Below are positions 11,869 through 22,992 of a stretch of 64,000 nt of DNA, piece by piece. Origin of the DNA: Pseudocercospora fijiensis CIRAD86. Lineage: Eukaryota; Ascomycota; Dothideomycetes; Mycosphaerellales; Mycosphaerellaceae. Each line of letters starts with the position of its first letter. Position 1 is the stretch's first letter. A program made the translations under genes and the position numbers. The notes below the pieces were generated by a model. That model had not been told where the DNA came from. It ran no database searches and was given only the letters and a program-made list of their open reading frames with translations. Location of the stretch: the NCBI RefSeq assembly GCF_000340215.1, contig NW_006921542.1, forward strand, positions 1,206,267-1,270,266, given 5' to 3'.

Positions 11869-13963
11869 GGACCTCCGTTAGTTTATAGGTAGTAAGCGGA
11901 GCTTAACCTCTACTTTACGCTAAGTAGTCGATATATCTCCCTTTAGAAAGTACTTGTCTAATTCGTACCTCTATCGCTAGTAATAGTACGAGGTAGTCCG
12001 TAATACCTAACCTAGTATTTTAGAAATAAAACTACGTATTCCTCCGCTTTTATAGAGGGAGTACCGATAAGGGTAATCTATTTACTAAGGCGGTCTTTAA
12101 TTACCTAAAGATATCGATTCCCGTCTAACTCTAGTAGGTTAGTTATAAAGTCTATCGAGATTTCCTAGAAGAAACGGTCGGGCACTAGTAGTAGTTTTAG
12201 GAGGCCGTATTTATATACTCTCTATACTTTATTACGTCTATAATAGTTGCAATTCCGTAGGAATTGTCGTACCTACTTCGACTATAGCGGCTAGTAGAAG
12301 TCGCGACCTAGTATAGAAGCGGTAGAATCCCGGCTAGGGTAACTATAGAGCGGTAAGTCGTAGATCGACTAGATAATCTTCGTATATAGTATATCCTGCT
12401 ATAGTTCTTCGGCCTCTATGTCTTTATATTCGGCTTCTATCGTAGCTAGGGCTCCTAGAACCTAGAGCTTACCGCGGTAGCGTAGGAACCCCTTAGGGTC
12501 TATCGTATAATCTCCGATTTAAATTTTCGCTCTAATTTCCGGTTATAATATCCTATATCCCTTACGGACATTCCGTAATACCGTCTAGTATACCGTATCC
12601 TTCTCGATAATGCTCTTCTATATATCGTTTATTTCTAGGTTCTAGAATAGTTTAGCGCTTTCCGGCGGGGGCTACGCGGGCTCCGTCTTGTTCGCGAGTA
12701 GAGATAACGGGCCCGCCTCGGTTGTGTATAGGAAGCTACGGATCGTAGTACTAGAAATTTAAACGTTTTCCGGCTAGTTTAGAGAGAGGTCTAGCTCTAG
12801 AAATCTCCGGAACCTCGAAAGCTTATCGTCTTAGCCTAATATATCCTATTCTCTCCTCGATAAGGTATCTAGTAGGATAGCCTCGATTCCCGGCCGGTAG
12901 ACTAGGGTAAACTAGTACTTAGCTAGTTCTTCCTACTATCGGATCTGTCTCTCGGATAGCTAGCGCTTTACTATAAAGTATTCTAGGTTCTTATAGTCCG
13001 TCTAAATCGTAAAAAGGCTATATAATTTTAGCTCGGAGTCTTAAAACTTAATACTAGATACGACTATAAATATTTCCTTATCGTAGATATCGTAATTAAT
13101 CTCGGCTTTATTTAGTTTCTTCGAAAAGAAGCCTACTAGTCGACGGATCCCTACCTTTTTTTAGATAAAGGCGCCCCTAATCGCGAACCCGCTATAATCT
13201 ATTTTAAGAAAGGTAGGAAGGGACGGGTCCTACTAGGCAAGTACCGAGGTACGGTAGAATTTGTCCTTTAGCGTCTCGAACGCTTAATCCTACTCTTCTC
13301 CCTAAGAGAACGGAGTACCCTTACTAGTAAGCGCGGTTAATTATACGGGAATCTTAGAATAGTTCGGTACGAATATATAGTAATAGTTCGTAAATCCTAA
13401 GAAACGACGAACTTCCTTTTAGGTTTTAGATACTACCTATTTTTATATAGCTTCTACCTTTTCGGGATCTGCTAATACTCCTCCTCCGTCGGCGTAGATA
13501 ATAAATCCTAGGTACTTAATCTTTTTCTAGGCGAATTCGCTCTTTTTATATTAAGGTAAAGACCTCTATCCTAAAGCTTCTTAAGAACGGTCCTTACCTT
13601 ATAGAAATAGTCTTCCCTCGTCCCGCTTAAGTAGATAACTACGTCGTCTATATACGCTAACGCGAAATCGTCTAGATACTTCTATAGGAGAGTATTAATA
13701 TACCGTTAAAACGTAGCCGGGGCTCCGGATAAACCGAATAGGTATACTAGCTACTCGAACGAGCCTAGCCTAGTACGGAAGGCCGTTTTATACTCGTATC
13801 CTTTTACTATTCTTATCTTATAAAAGGCCGAGACTACGTTAACCTTAGTTAACTATCGGGCCTCCGTTAGGTTCCTTATAGTATCCGGGATTAGTAGGAG
13901 GGGATATCTATCTTACTTCGTAAGAGCCTTAAGCGCCCTATAGTCGTAGTAGAACCGGAGTCT
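11869..13963 (-). pseudogene. integrase, RNase H and RT palm of chromovirus B1, middle segment
   Basis: Second piece of B1, between nested elements C1 and A2. Read on the minus strand from high to low coordinates: RT palm with the active-site box YIDD intact at 13,654-13,643 and the downstream KIKYLGFII segment near 13,530-13,500; RNase H with the TDYKNLEYFIVKR motif at about 13,010-12,960; then integrase zinc-finger and core. It corresponds to about 53,470-55,560 of B2 with no large gap. This is the usual order RT, RNase H, integrase for Ty3/gypsy. Interrupted by many TAG and TAA stops. Confidence 0.83.
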
Positions 13964-14161
13964 TATTAGGACTAAAGAGGTTATACGTAATTAGTATGTA
14001 GCTAGGCTCGAGTAAAGCTAGGGTCTTAATGCCTTAGGTAGGGCTTAGCGCTTAGTAATAGGCTAACTCTCCTACCTTTCCCCCCTCTTCTCCTAGATCC
14101 TTATCGAATACTACTTGTACCTACTACTACCCTATCTATCTGCTAATATACCCTTCTTATA
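13964..14161 (+). repeat. 5' LTR of copy A2
   Basis: 198 bp, starts TATTAGGACTAAAGAGG and ends CCCTTCTTATA. Both ends have TA where intact LTRs have TG and CA. Matches 20,283-20,480 over its full length. Confidence 0.93.
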
Positions 14162-14399
14162 TAGTATTCGATCTACCCTTTAAGGGCAGTAGCTAGATAG
14201 TTCTTATTTTAAGCTTTTAGCGGTATAGCTACGAATAAGACTAATCTAACTATATTACGCCCGAAGAACGGGACCTATACGTACTATTCTATCGAAAGAA
14301 CCGTACTAATTATTAAGCAAGGCCTTCTATACGGCCTATTACACTAAGTTAATCGCACTAAGCCGATACCTACTAATTCCGCTATATCCGCATCTTAGG

Positions 14400-15790
14400 G
14401 GCCTATAATATATTATTCGTATTACCCCTTATAATAGCCGGTTTATTACGAAGCAACAACCGCGGCGCCGCTAGTAGCGCTAGCAATAACAACGCTAGCG
14501 GTACAGTTCCCGCTAAAGTGCCTACTAAAGTGCCTCCTACTAAAGAGCCTACTAGAGGGCCTACTAAAGAAGAACCTATAATTCTAGGTAATAATCTAGG
14601 ATTGCCTGTTAACGACATTCTTAATAACATTATTAATCGACGATATAGCTAGCTAGCCTTTAGCCTTCAACTAGTAGGGAGACTTTAAGAAGCTACTTAA
14701 AACAGGCTTACTGCCCTACGTTAAGAATAATAGCTAAAGGATAATCTCCTCGAGATTCGCCGCTTATAGGAAGCCCTAACAACTACTACTAGACTAGAAC
14801 TAGTAGTAGGACCTTCCGTATAAAAGAAGGATGCTAAGCTTAAGGACTATACCGTATTTAACGGCTCTAGTCGTAAGCAATACAATAATTACATACGTAA
14901 TTGCGAGCTTAACTAGCGAAATGCACTAAGGGCTCTTCTAAACGATTACTTATTAGTCGTATACGCTATATAGTACATCGATAGCGACCTAAAGCGCATA
15001 TAGGATAACTATTTCGACTCCCTTAATAACTAGACTACTGTTTAGTAGAAAACCTATAAGACTATTATACTAGACACCCTTAGAAACCCTATACTAAGGC
15101 AATAACACGCTTAGGACTAGTACCTTCGAGCTAAACAAAAGACTAACTAATCGGCTCGCTTATTCGAGGCCTATTTAAAGGCCCTTAAAGATAACCTCCC
15201 GGCTAAAACTAATTCTATATAGATCTCCGAAATACGCCCTAAATTGAGATAAGAATTAGTCCTTAAATTAGACCGTCGCCGTATATTTAAACAAGCTAAC
15301 CTAATACGTATTTAATTTATAGTCGAGGTAGAAACAGCTAAACGAGCTGTTTAGCTTTAGTAACGGCTAGAATCGAGGATCCGACTAACTAGTACTAACC
15401 GTAGCAACCGTAGTAGCCGCGGAGGAAACTAAGGTTCCTACTAAGATAATAATACTAATAGTAGGAATAGTAACAACGACCGTAGAAGGGGCCGTAGCCG
15501 ACGGCTATATAGAGGAGGCTATAATAGAGGCCGTAGAAGGGGCTCGTATCCCTATAATGCTAACCGCTCGACTAATAATAGTAGCAATAGCTATAGCAAC
15601 CCCCTAACCGGATTAAAGTGCTTTAACTATAATAGTACTAGTTATCTATTAGGCTAATACGATAAACTAAGGGATTAGACCCGGATTAACCGCGCTTCCG
15701 CTAAATATAGGAAACACCTTTTAGCGGCTAACGCTATCTCTATAGGTTAACCTTCGAAAAAAGAATAAGCGCCGCACTAACTGTTAGCCT
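14400..15790 (+). pseudogene. gag region of copy A2
   Basis: Homologous to the gag of A3 (60,661-61,990). The N-terminal part near 14,430-14,640 encodes a Pro/Glu/Lys-rich segment (KEPT..., EEPIILGNN). A helical capsid-like part follows, then an Arg/Gly/Asn-rich nucleic-acid-binding segment near 15,400-15,610 and a zinc-knuckle-like LKCFNYNSTSYLLG segment near 15,618-15,660, where the second Cys and the His read as Tyr. A 75-codon frame on the opposite strand is a shadow. Not functional. Confidence 0.75.
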
Positions 15791-15791
15791 T

Positions 15792-16400
15792 GTGCGGCGT
15801 AAGACTATCGATATTATACTAGCTATTATACGTACCTATCTCGTAGGGGATATATATAGGAACAATTATAAGACTAAGGTTACGCTAGACCTAGGAAATT
15901 CAGTTAGTGCCCTTATTAACTATCGCCTAGCTAAGCAATTAGACCTCCGACAACTGCCTAGGACTAACCTACTAACCCTTGCTTAGTTTAATAACGCTCG
16001 ACACTTAACCTATAGAGCCTACTATATTCCTATAGTTCTAAGGGACGACCTCGGTAATAAGCGCCTACTAGACTTTACTACCTACGTAGTAGATATAGAC
16101 AGCCTCCTATCCGATATTGTTATTAGTAACCCTGTTCTTAAGTACTACGCTATAGCTATAGACCTAGGCCTCTAGAAGTAGCGATTTAGAATCGCTAGGA
16201 AAGAGGACATTAAATACATTAATATTAGCGAGTGCCCTAACGATATTAGGGTCCTGTTTATCGGCAACCTAATACCTGCCTTAGCTAATCCGATAGCTAA
16301 CTTTCTCGGCGGAGATAACGACGAACCTATGCCCCCTAATAGCATAGACCCTAATTAGCTTGCTCGTATACTAGAGCCTATTCGAGAGACCTATATTAAT
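15792..16400 (+). pseudogene. retropepsin-like protease of copy A2
   Basis: The first 64 codons from 15,792 are open: MRRKTIDIILAIIRTYLV, then the LDLGNSVSALI active-site-like block and RLAKQLDLRQLPRTNL. After a stop (Trp in A3 at the same place) the frame continues with the VVDIDSLLSDIVISNPVLKYYAI-type segment. It links gag to RT as in A3. The DLG triplet stands where DSG or DTG is usual. Function lost by RIP-type stops. Confidence 0.72.
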
Positions 16401-16427
16401 GTATTCGAATACTACCTAGCATCGATA

Positions 16428-17640
16428 TTGCCTATGTTTAAAGAGACGGATTATAAGATTAATATTATAGAGGGCAAAGAGGTTCCTTTTAGACTACTCT
16501 ATAACCTTAGTAAGCGCGAGCTTGCTATGTTACGTAAGTACCTAGAAGAAAACCTAGCTAATAGTCGTATTCGGTATAGTAACAGTCCTACTAGTGTACC
16601 TATCCTGTTCGTACTAAAGAAGGATAGTAGCCTACGCCTATATATTAATTACCGTAGACTCAATGCTATTACTATTAAAGACCGCTGTCTACTCCCGCTT
16701 ATTAATAAGACCCTCGATCGCCTTTCTAGCGCTTACTACTATACTATATTAGACATTAAGGATACCTATTACCGTATCTGTATTCGTAAGGGCGACGAAT
16801 AGAAGACGGCCTTCTGTACTCGCTAAAGCTATTTCGAGTACTTAGTTATACTATTCGGCTTAGCTAATGCCCCTATACTAGGCCGTAGTACGTAAGGTCC
16901 TCGACCGCCTACGAGCCTACGGGCTATATTGCAAGCCTTCTAAATGCACCTTTGCTGCTAAAGAGGTAGCCTTCCTTAGCTTCCTTGTATTAACTAAGGG
17001 TATTAAGGCTAATCCTAATTAGATTAAAACAATTACTAAATGGCCTGTTCCTACGTCTATTAAAGAGCTTTAATTATTCCTCGGTTTTGCTAACTTCTAC
17101 CGCCGGTTTATTAAGGGCTATTCGAGGCATGTAATGCTATTAACTAAGCTTACTAAAACTAAGGCTAACCTAACTAGAGAGTTTAAATAGACTAACAGAG
17201 CATAAGCCGCTTTTAACGGTTTAAAGAAGCGCTTTACTAAAGTTCCCTTGTTGCACTATTTTGTACTAAGCAAGCAGATCCGTATTAAGACTAACGCTTT
17301 ACAGTTCGCTATATGAGCTATTGTATTACAACAGGCTAATAACAATTACTAGCACCCGATTGCCTTCTTCTTAAGGAAGATAATTAATACTAAGCGTCGT
17401 TACGAGACCTACGAGTAAGAGCTCTTAGCAATCGTAGAAGCCTTTAAGTATTAGCGCTATTATCTCAATAGTGCCTAGCACCCTATTTAGGTCTATACGG
17501 ACTATAACAACCTACGTAGTATTACTAAGGTTATAAGGGTTATAGGTCGATAGGCTAGATAGGCCGTCTACCTCGCTAGGTTCGATTTTAATATATTATA
17601 CCGGCTAGGCGTAAGTAACCCTACCGATAGCCTATCGAGG
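16428..17640 (+). pseudogene. RT and RNase H of copy A2, RT active site deleted
   Basis: From 16,428 an open stretch of 124 codons carries MFKETDYKIN, LFVLKKDSSLRLYINYRRLN and TILDIKDTYYRI. After FGLANAPI near 16,875 the sequence jumps: the 110 bp that in A3 lie at 63,111-63,220, with the YLDD-type active site, are missing. The loss also shifts the frame. RT then continues (FAAKEVAFLSFLVLTKGIKANPN), followed by RNase H (TDYNNLRSITKV, LDRLGVSNPTDSLSRRP) to about 17,640. Confidence 0.85.
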
Positions 17641-17779
17641 CGACCTAATTACGATAGCGAGACCTAACACATTAATTCTTTGTTTCTAACCCTATAGTAT
17701 AAGATTGCTATAAACCTTACTATAAAGCAAGCGTAGGATAAGCGGACTTCCGGACCCCGCGGCGGTAACAGACTTATAT

Positions 17780-19029
17780 AGTATACTAGCGAGTTAAAGT
17801 ACTAAAGTACTTACTATTTAGCGAGTTGTCTTTACTCCCTGTTCTAAAGAAACCATTTATAGAACTTATAATAGACTTTATTATAGGCCTTCTACCTACT
17901 AAGCGTAGGGGTAGTAAGGACGTATATAATACTATCCTTGTTATAGTAGATCGATTTACTAAAGGCGCTCGATATATCCTAGCGCGGAAAGACTAGACGG
18001 CTATTAACCTAGCTAAGTTACTATAGAATAACATCTTCTATAGCTACTAGGGGACCCCTAAGGGGATAGTCTCCGACCGAGGGTCGACATTTATATCTTT
18101 CTATTAGAGTAAGATATGCCTATAGCTAAGACTTAAGCATCGGCTATCTATAGCTTTCTATCTACAAACAGATAGCTAGACCGAGAGGCAGAATACTACG
18201 CTATAGTAGTACCTACGTAGCTATATTAATAAGAACCCTAACGACTAGGTTAACCTTCTATAACTAGCTAAATTCGTATACAATAATAGTGTTTACTTAT
18301 CGACTAAGGTTTCACTATATATAGCTATAATAGGCTAGAACCCTGCTTTGCTACGAGAGCTATTTACCTCGCTCGAGGCCGAGCGTAAGGAAAGGGAAGC
18401 GCGTTAAGCCCCTAAAATACCGGTACGAACCCCTAAGACACTAGCGGCTATTAAGAAGGTTCAAAAGATGCGAGAAATTCACGCTAAAATAGCTAACAAA
18501 CTAGCAAAAGCCTAGGCCTATTAGAAGGCCTATTATAACAAACACTATACGCTAATAACCTTTAAGTAAGGCGATATAGTTATACTTAGTACGAAGAACC
18601 TCCGTATCCGTAAATACCCGTCGCCTAATAGCAAAACACGCCCTAAACTAGCACTACGGTTTATTAGCCTATTCCGTATCCGAGAACCGAAGGGCAATAG
18701 CTAGGCCTACTAGTTATAGCTCCTACCTTATTATACTATCTATAACACCTTCTATATCTCCCTCCTTAAACTATACTACTAGCGCGAAGGTAATAAAGCG
18801 CCTACTAAGTTAGAAGAAGTCTTAGCTAATAGTAAAGAGCTGTAGTCTATAGAACGTATCCTAAAGTACCGAACTAGGTAGGGTAAGAAGGAATACCTCC
18901 TAAGATAGTAAGGCTATTTACCTAAATAGGACTCGTAGGAAGCTAAAGCCTCTTTTAAAGACATAACGGAGTTGTTAGATAAGTATTAGACTAGCGTGAA
19001 GAACAAGAAGAAGGCTAAGGGCCTATAAT
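17780..19029 (+). pseudogene. integrase with C-terminal chromodomain of copy A2
   Basis: Core domain with all three catalytic acids still encoded: Asp in IIDFIIGLLP (17,874-17,876), Asp in VSDRGS (18,075-18,077), Glu in QTERQN (18,183-18,185). A chromodomain follows at about 18,849-18,990: SIERILKYR, GKKEYLLR, QGYL, then DS-EAKASF, matching V-E-x-I-L / Y-L-V-K-W-x-G-Y / T-W-E. The frame ends at a TAA at about 19,029. The zinc-finger part of integrase normally upstream is not visible; only about 230 bp separate RNase H from the first catalytic Asp, so an internal deletion is likely. Several stops break the frame. Confidence 0.85.
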
Positions 19030-20268
19030 GTCGCCTAGGAATAATGCTACCCCCCGGGTACTATTAGCTAACTAATTAGAGACCGGCAAACTAGGACAAT
19101 AAGACTATACTACTATAGTAAACGCGCACCGAGCGTTAGCGAGCGCGCTATAACGCGTTAACTAATCGCCTGCTCTTTTAAGGACTCTACCTCTTCGCTA
19201 ACGTACCCTATAAGGCCCTTCTTCTAGTATTTAGGCCCTCCTCTTGTTCCTTTATTCTGTCGAGGCCTCGAGGCCTAGGTAGTCGGCGCGGCCGGCGCGG
19301 CTATATTAGTAACGGTATTGCGGAGTGTATTACTACTTAAGGAAGGAAAGATACGGCTATATTAGTAACGGTATTGCCGAGTTATTATTAGTTAAAGAAG
19401 GGAATTAGAAGTAAGGTAAAGTTAGCGCTAAGACGGCTAGCGCCGCTATTATTAACATTACTTGCTATTATTACTACGTCTATAGATACAACCTTACCTA
19501 TACTAAGAGCCTAAAGTACTATACTAACTAAGTTAAAGGATTAAACCTACTAGGGTTTAATTAAAACTTTAAGCTACTTAAAAAATTAAGCGACTAATAG
19601 ACTAACTAACTAAGGGCAAAAACTATAGAGCTAAGCTAGCCGGGGTCGATCTTGCGGATAATAGGTTACTCCTCGATCTTTCCGACCCTTTAAGCGAGGC
19701 GAACCTTAACTATTGCACTTATAATAGCCTTTACCTATAGAAACTAGACGAACTGTGTTTTTTAAAAAGATAAGATAAGATTGACAATTAAAGGCTACTA
19801 AACCTAGCTAATCAGGGCTAGTAAAACTACGATAGTAAATAATAGTCCTTATAATAATAAGAATAAACCCTCGGAAGCGGACAACCCTCGGAAGCGGACA
19901 ACCCTCGGAAGCGGACATTACTAGGTCTTTTAAGAGTAGACGTAAAGAACTCGATACGATATTACTTAGAACGGAGGTAGTGCTACAATACCTCGTACGC
20001 CTATCTATTATAGTAGGGAAGGCGCGCTTGTATTATAATTAGTCGATAGTCCTTAATTCTATTAGTTATATATTACTTTATTATATATAAGGATAGCGTA
20101 GTTAGAGTTAAATATTGTGTTGTATTAGAAGTAAGGTTTGCATTAGTTACATAATTAGGTAGTTAAGTGTTTAATTTAGCGCGGGCTAAGCGACTTATTA
20201 GACCTACTAAGTTAGTAGTAATAGAGGATAAGATTAGAATATAGACCGGCTACGAGGGCGCGGCCTTT
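19030..20268 (+). repeat. 3' noncoding region of copy A2 with tandem repeats
   Basis: No coding match seen. It holds palindromic GC-rich stretches (GAGGCCTCGAGGCCT and GGCGCGGCCGGCGCGGC near 19,263-19,300), a direct repeat of CGGCTATATTAGTAACGGTATTGC at about 19,296 and 19,353, and three exact 18-bp units (AACCCTCGGAAGCGGACA) at 19,866-19,919. Those three units keep CpA and look untouched by RIP. Confidence 0.7.
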
Positions 20269-20280
20269 AGAAGGGAAGCG
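20269..20280 (+). other. polypurine tract of copy A2
   Basis: AGAAGGGAAGCG just before the 3' LTR, placed where the plus-strand primer of an LTR element is expected. Confidence 0.7.
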
Positions 20281-20282
20281 TG

Positions 20283-20480
20283 TATTAGGACTAAAGAGGT
20301 TATACGTAATTAGTATATAGCTAGGCTCGAGTAAAGCTAGGGTCTTAATGCCTTAGGCAGGGCTTAGCGCTTAGCAATAGGCTAACTCTCCTACCTTTCC
20401 CCTCTCTCCTCCTAGATCCTTATCGAATACTACTTGTACCTACTACTACCCTATCTATCTACTAATATACCCTTCTTATA
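20283..20480 (+). repeat. 3' LTR of copy A2
   Basis: 198 bp, same ends as the 5' LTR at 13,964. Followed by AGTCT, the second half of the target duplication. Confidence 0.93.
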
Positions 20481-20485
20481 AGTCT

Positions 20486-22371
20486 ACTACTAGGTTTCTT
20501 AACGAACAATACGGGCGCTACCGCTTCGGAGTTCGTAGGTCTTATAAACCCGTTTTTTAAGAGTTCGTTAAGTAACTTTTATAAGACTAAGAGCTCCTAT
20601 TTCGATATACTATAGAGCGTACCCTAGGGGAGCTATAGCTAGGACCCGTCTAGGTTTTTATAGAGTTCTATTATATAGTCGATACTAGGACGATAGGGCG
20701 CTAACTTATCGGCTTCCCTTTAATAAAATAGCGTAGCTATATCGCGAAACTCTAGGGGTAGTTTCTTCTTTAGCTCCTTAATCGTCGGATATTCCTTCGT
20801 CTTTAGGGCCTTTTTAATATCCTCGGCGATTATAGCGGTAAGTAGGCTTCTTATAGCGTCGATCGTAGCGATATTTCCGCTTATATCGAATTTACGGTAA
20901 TAACGCCCTTCTTTAACCTAATACCGAGCCCTCCTATAATAGGACCGTCGCTTCTTAGGTATAGTCCTAACCTTATTATATACTTTCTATAGGTTCCCTA
21001 GGATAAGAGGGAAAGCTAATCCCGGTACGACGTAAGTGTATACCGTCTATCGGAACCTATTAATTTCTATCTAGAAGGCGACGACTCTAATAATTTTCGC
21101 GTCCTATATCGTAGACGACGCTCCTTTTACTTCTTAGGACTCTCGGCTAATATAGCTAAGCCTAAGGCCTTTAGCTAGGCCCGTATTAATCGTAGCGTAG
21201 TACTAGTATCCTTCGTCGATAAGCGTAGAAGTTCTAACGTTATTTTTAAGGACTATATCGGTATATATAAGGTTCCCGTTTATATCCTTTTTAACTTCTT
21301 TCTATTTCTTTACCTATACTTTATCTACTCTCGACTCCTAACTATAAGCGAGAGTTACTCTTTTCTCGAGTTAGAACTACTTAAGTCCGACTAATCCTCC
21401 GCGTCTTCTAGAATAGGTTATACGGAGGTAACGCTAATCTTAGTAGGCTAAACCGGCGGTACGTATAGGTAGTTGCGAATATAGTACCCGCTCGCTCTAT
21501 AGCGGAAGTAGAGCCTTTTCTCTTTACGTTTCTCTCTCTCTATAGAGTCGACCTATTTAACTCTAGGCTTCCCTACTATTCCTAATTAACCTCCGCGGTT
21601 CTTTCTACGAAAAGCGTTCGTTTAAGCGGGGTTTATAACTATATCTCCGTCGGAGTCGACTTTCGGGTTCGCTATAGGAGCTATATAGGGTAGAATAACT
21701 ACTATAGGACTCGCGGCCTCCTTCTTCCTTTCTTACTAGCGTTTCGTAGCCTATTCGAACTAGTCCGTCGTCTCGAGGTTCGTTATAATACGCTCGACTT
21801 CCTCTATATAAAGGTAGTAATTCTTTATTTTTAGTATAGTAGCGGTATAGGTCTTAGCCGCGTTCGAGAAGGTATTCTTTAAGTATCTGATTTTCGTATC
21901 GTCGGTTTAACGGTCTCTTAGCTCTACCTACGCTTAGTAGGAGGCTATCGAATTCTAGCTAGTAGTTATACTAAGGTTGTCCCTAAGTATACCTTAGGGC
22001 TTAGAGTTGCTCTAGCGCCTTAGTAGCTTCGTTACTATCCGCGAAGACGTCCTCGAGTTACTAAAAGAAAGCCTCGGGGTCCTTTTCTTTTATAAGGCTT
22101 CCTCTTTCTTAGAAGTAGTATATCCTAGTGCGTTCCTTCGCCGGTAGGGTATCGTAAATAGTATCCTAGTAGTAATCTTCGGAGAGCTTCGGTTTTAACC
22201 TAGAACGAACTTAGTACGAACTTCTTAGTCGTAATAAGTAGTCTCGGAACGTCTTAGCCTTTCCGTTCTACGATAGTAGCTTCTATTCGCGTAACGCCGT
22301 TACGTTTTAGCCGGTAGCCGAGAGGGTTTCTAGGAGTCCTTTAAGGATCTCGTTCGTAGACTAGTCTCGTA
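20486..22371 (-). pseudogene. RT N-terminus, protease and gag of chromovirus B1, 5' segment
   Basis: Third piece of B1, ending at the assembly gap. On the minus strand, falling coordinates give: gag (about 22,371-21,560); a zinc knuckle at about 21,516-21,469 read RLYFRYRASGYYIRNY, which is C-x2-C-x4-H-x4-C with every Cys and His turned to Tyr; a protease-like part near 21,250-20,900 with a LIDEG block where LIDSG is expected; and the RT N-terminal region (APYRPSIDYIIEL, GTLYSISKQELLVL) to 20,486. It matches about 55,565-56,943 of B2, except that B2 lacks 492 bp here. Confidence 0.8.
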
Positions 22372-22602
22372 NNNNNNNNNNNNNNNNNNNNNNNNNNNNN
22401 NNNNNNNNNNNNNNNNNNNNNNNNNNNNNNNNNNNNNNNNNNNNNNNNNNNNNNNNNNNNNNNNNNNNNNNNNNNNNNNNNNNNNNNNNNNNNNNNNNNN
22501 NNNNNNNNNNNNNNNNNNNNNNNNNNNNNNNNNNNNNNNNNNNNNNNNNNNNNNNNNNNNNNNNNNNNNNNNNNNNNNNNNNNNNNNNNNNNNNNNNNNN
22601 NN
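22372..22602. other. assembly gap
   Basis: 231 unresolved bases (N). In B2 about 244 bp separate the equivalent gag end from the 5' LTR, so the gap size fits a simple continuation of B1. A strong inverted repeat lies directly to its right and may have caused the gap. Confidence 1.
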
Positions 22603-22756
22603 AAAGCTTCCCGTAATAGGTTCGATAAAGAGCTAAGTCTATCTACGTAAATCCGAACAGTTTTATATAGTACGCTAAGCGCTAAGTAGTAGGTTAGAGT
22701 CGCGTAGGCCGAACGCCTAAGGCTAGCGCTTTCTACCTAGGGCGTAGCCCTTTATA
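22603..22756 (-). repeat. 5' LTR of chromovirus B1, partly inside the gap
   Basis: Matches the LTRs at 51,141-51,318 and 57,187-57,371 from TAATAGGTTCGATAA to the end GCCCTTTATA. Its outer part lies in the gap, and the first bases after the gap (AAAGCTTCCCG) do not match the other copies. Its position next to B1 gag makes it the 5' LTR of that minus-strand element. Confidence 0.8.
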
Positions 22757-22815
22757 GCTAGAAACTATAAGGAGTATTCTATTTCTACGAAAGAGGGGGA
22801 GGAGGACAGATATAA
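22757..22815. other. spacer between two facing B-type LTRs, with a polypurine tract
   Basis: 59 bp. Its right part, CGAAAGAGGGGGAGGAGGACAG-like purine sequence at about 22,788-22,810, resembles the polypurine tract beside the LTR at 51,319 and marks the next LTR as the 3' LTR of a plus-strand B copy whose body is gone. Confidence 0.65.
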
Positions 22816-22992
22816 TATAAAGGGCTACGCCCTAGGTAGAAGGCACTAGCCTTAGGCATTCGGCCTATACGATTCTAATCTACCGCTTAGCGCTTAGCGT
22901 ACTATATAAAAATATTCGGATTTACGTAGATAGACTTAGCTCCTTATCGAACCTATTAAGTCTTATATCTGGTATCTACGTACGCGTTACTT
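22816..22992 (+). repeat. solo B-type 3' LTR, inverted relative to the neighbour
   Basis: 177 bp, the reverse complement of the B LTRs, starting TATAAAGGGCTACGCC and ending GTACGCGTTACTTC. Preceded by a polypurine tract, so the lost element lay to the left on the plus strand. Together with 22,603-22,756 it forms a near-palindrome with arms of about 150 bp. It also ends the copia fragment to its right. Confidence 0.82.

Larger units (their letters stand above)
13964..20480 (+). mobile_element. Ty3/gypsy LTR retrotransposon, family A copy A2, nested in B1
   Basis: A 6,517-bp element with 198-bp LTRs and a 5-bp target duplication AGTCT (13,959-13,963 and 20,481-20,485). Excision in thought joins GAACCGGAGTCT to TACTAGGTTTCTTAACGAA, which matches the uninterrupted RT sequence of B2 near 55,555-55,590. 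The LTRs differ by about six transitions and no transversions. Besides RIP damage it carries internal deletions, including one that removes the RT active site, so it was disabled in two ways. Confidence 0.94.

Noticed and set aside
22603..22992. Facing repeats as a CRISPR-like or DNA-transposon terminal repeat
   Set aside because: Both match LTRs that flank chromovirus genes at 51,141 and 57,187, with polypurine tracts in the expected places.
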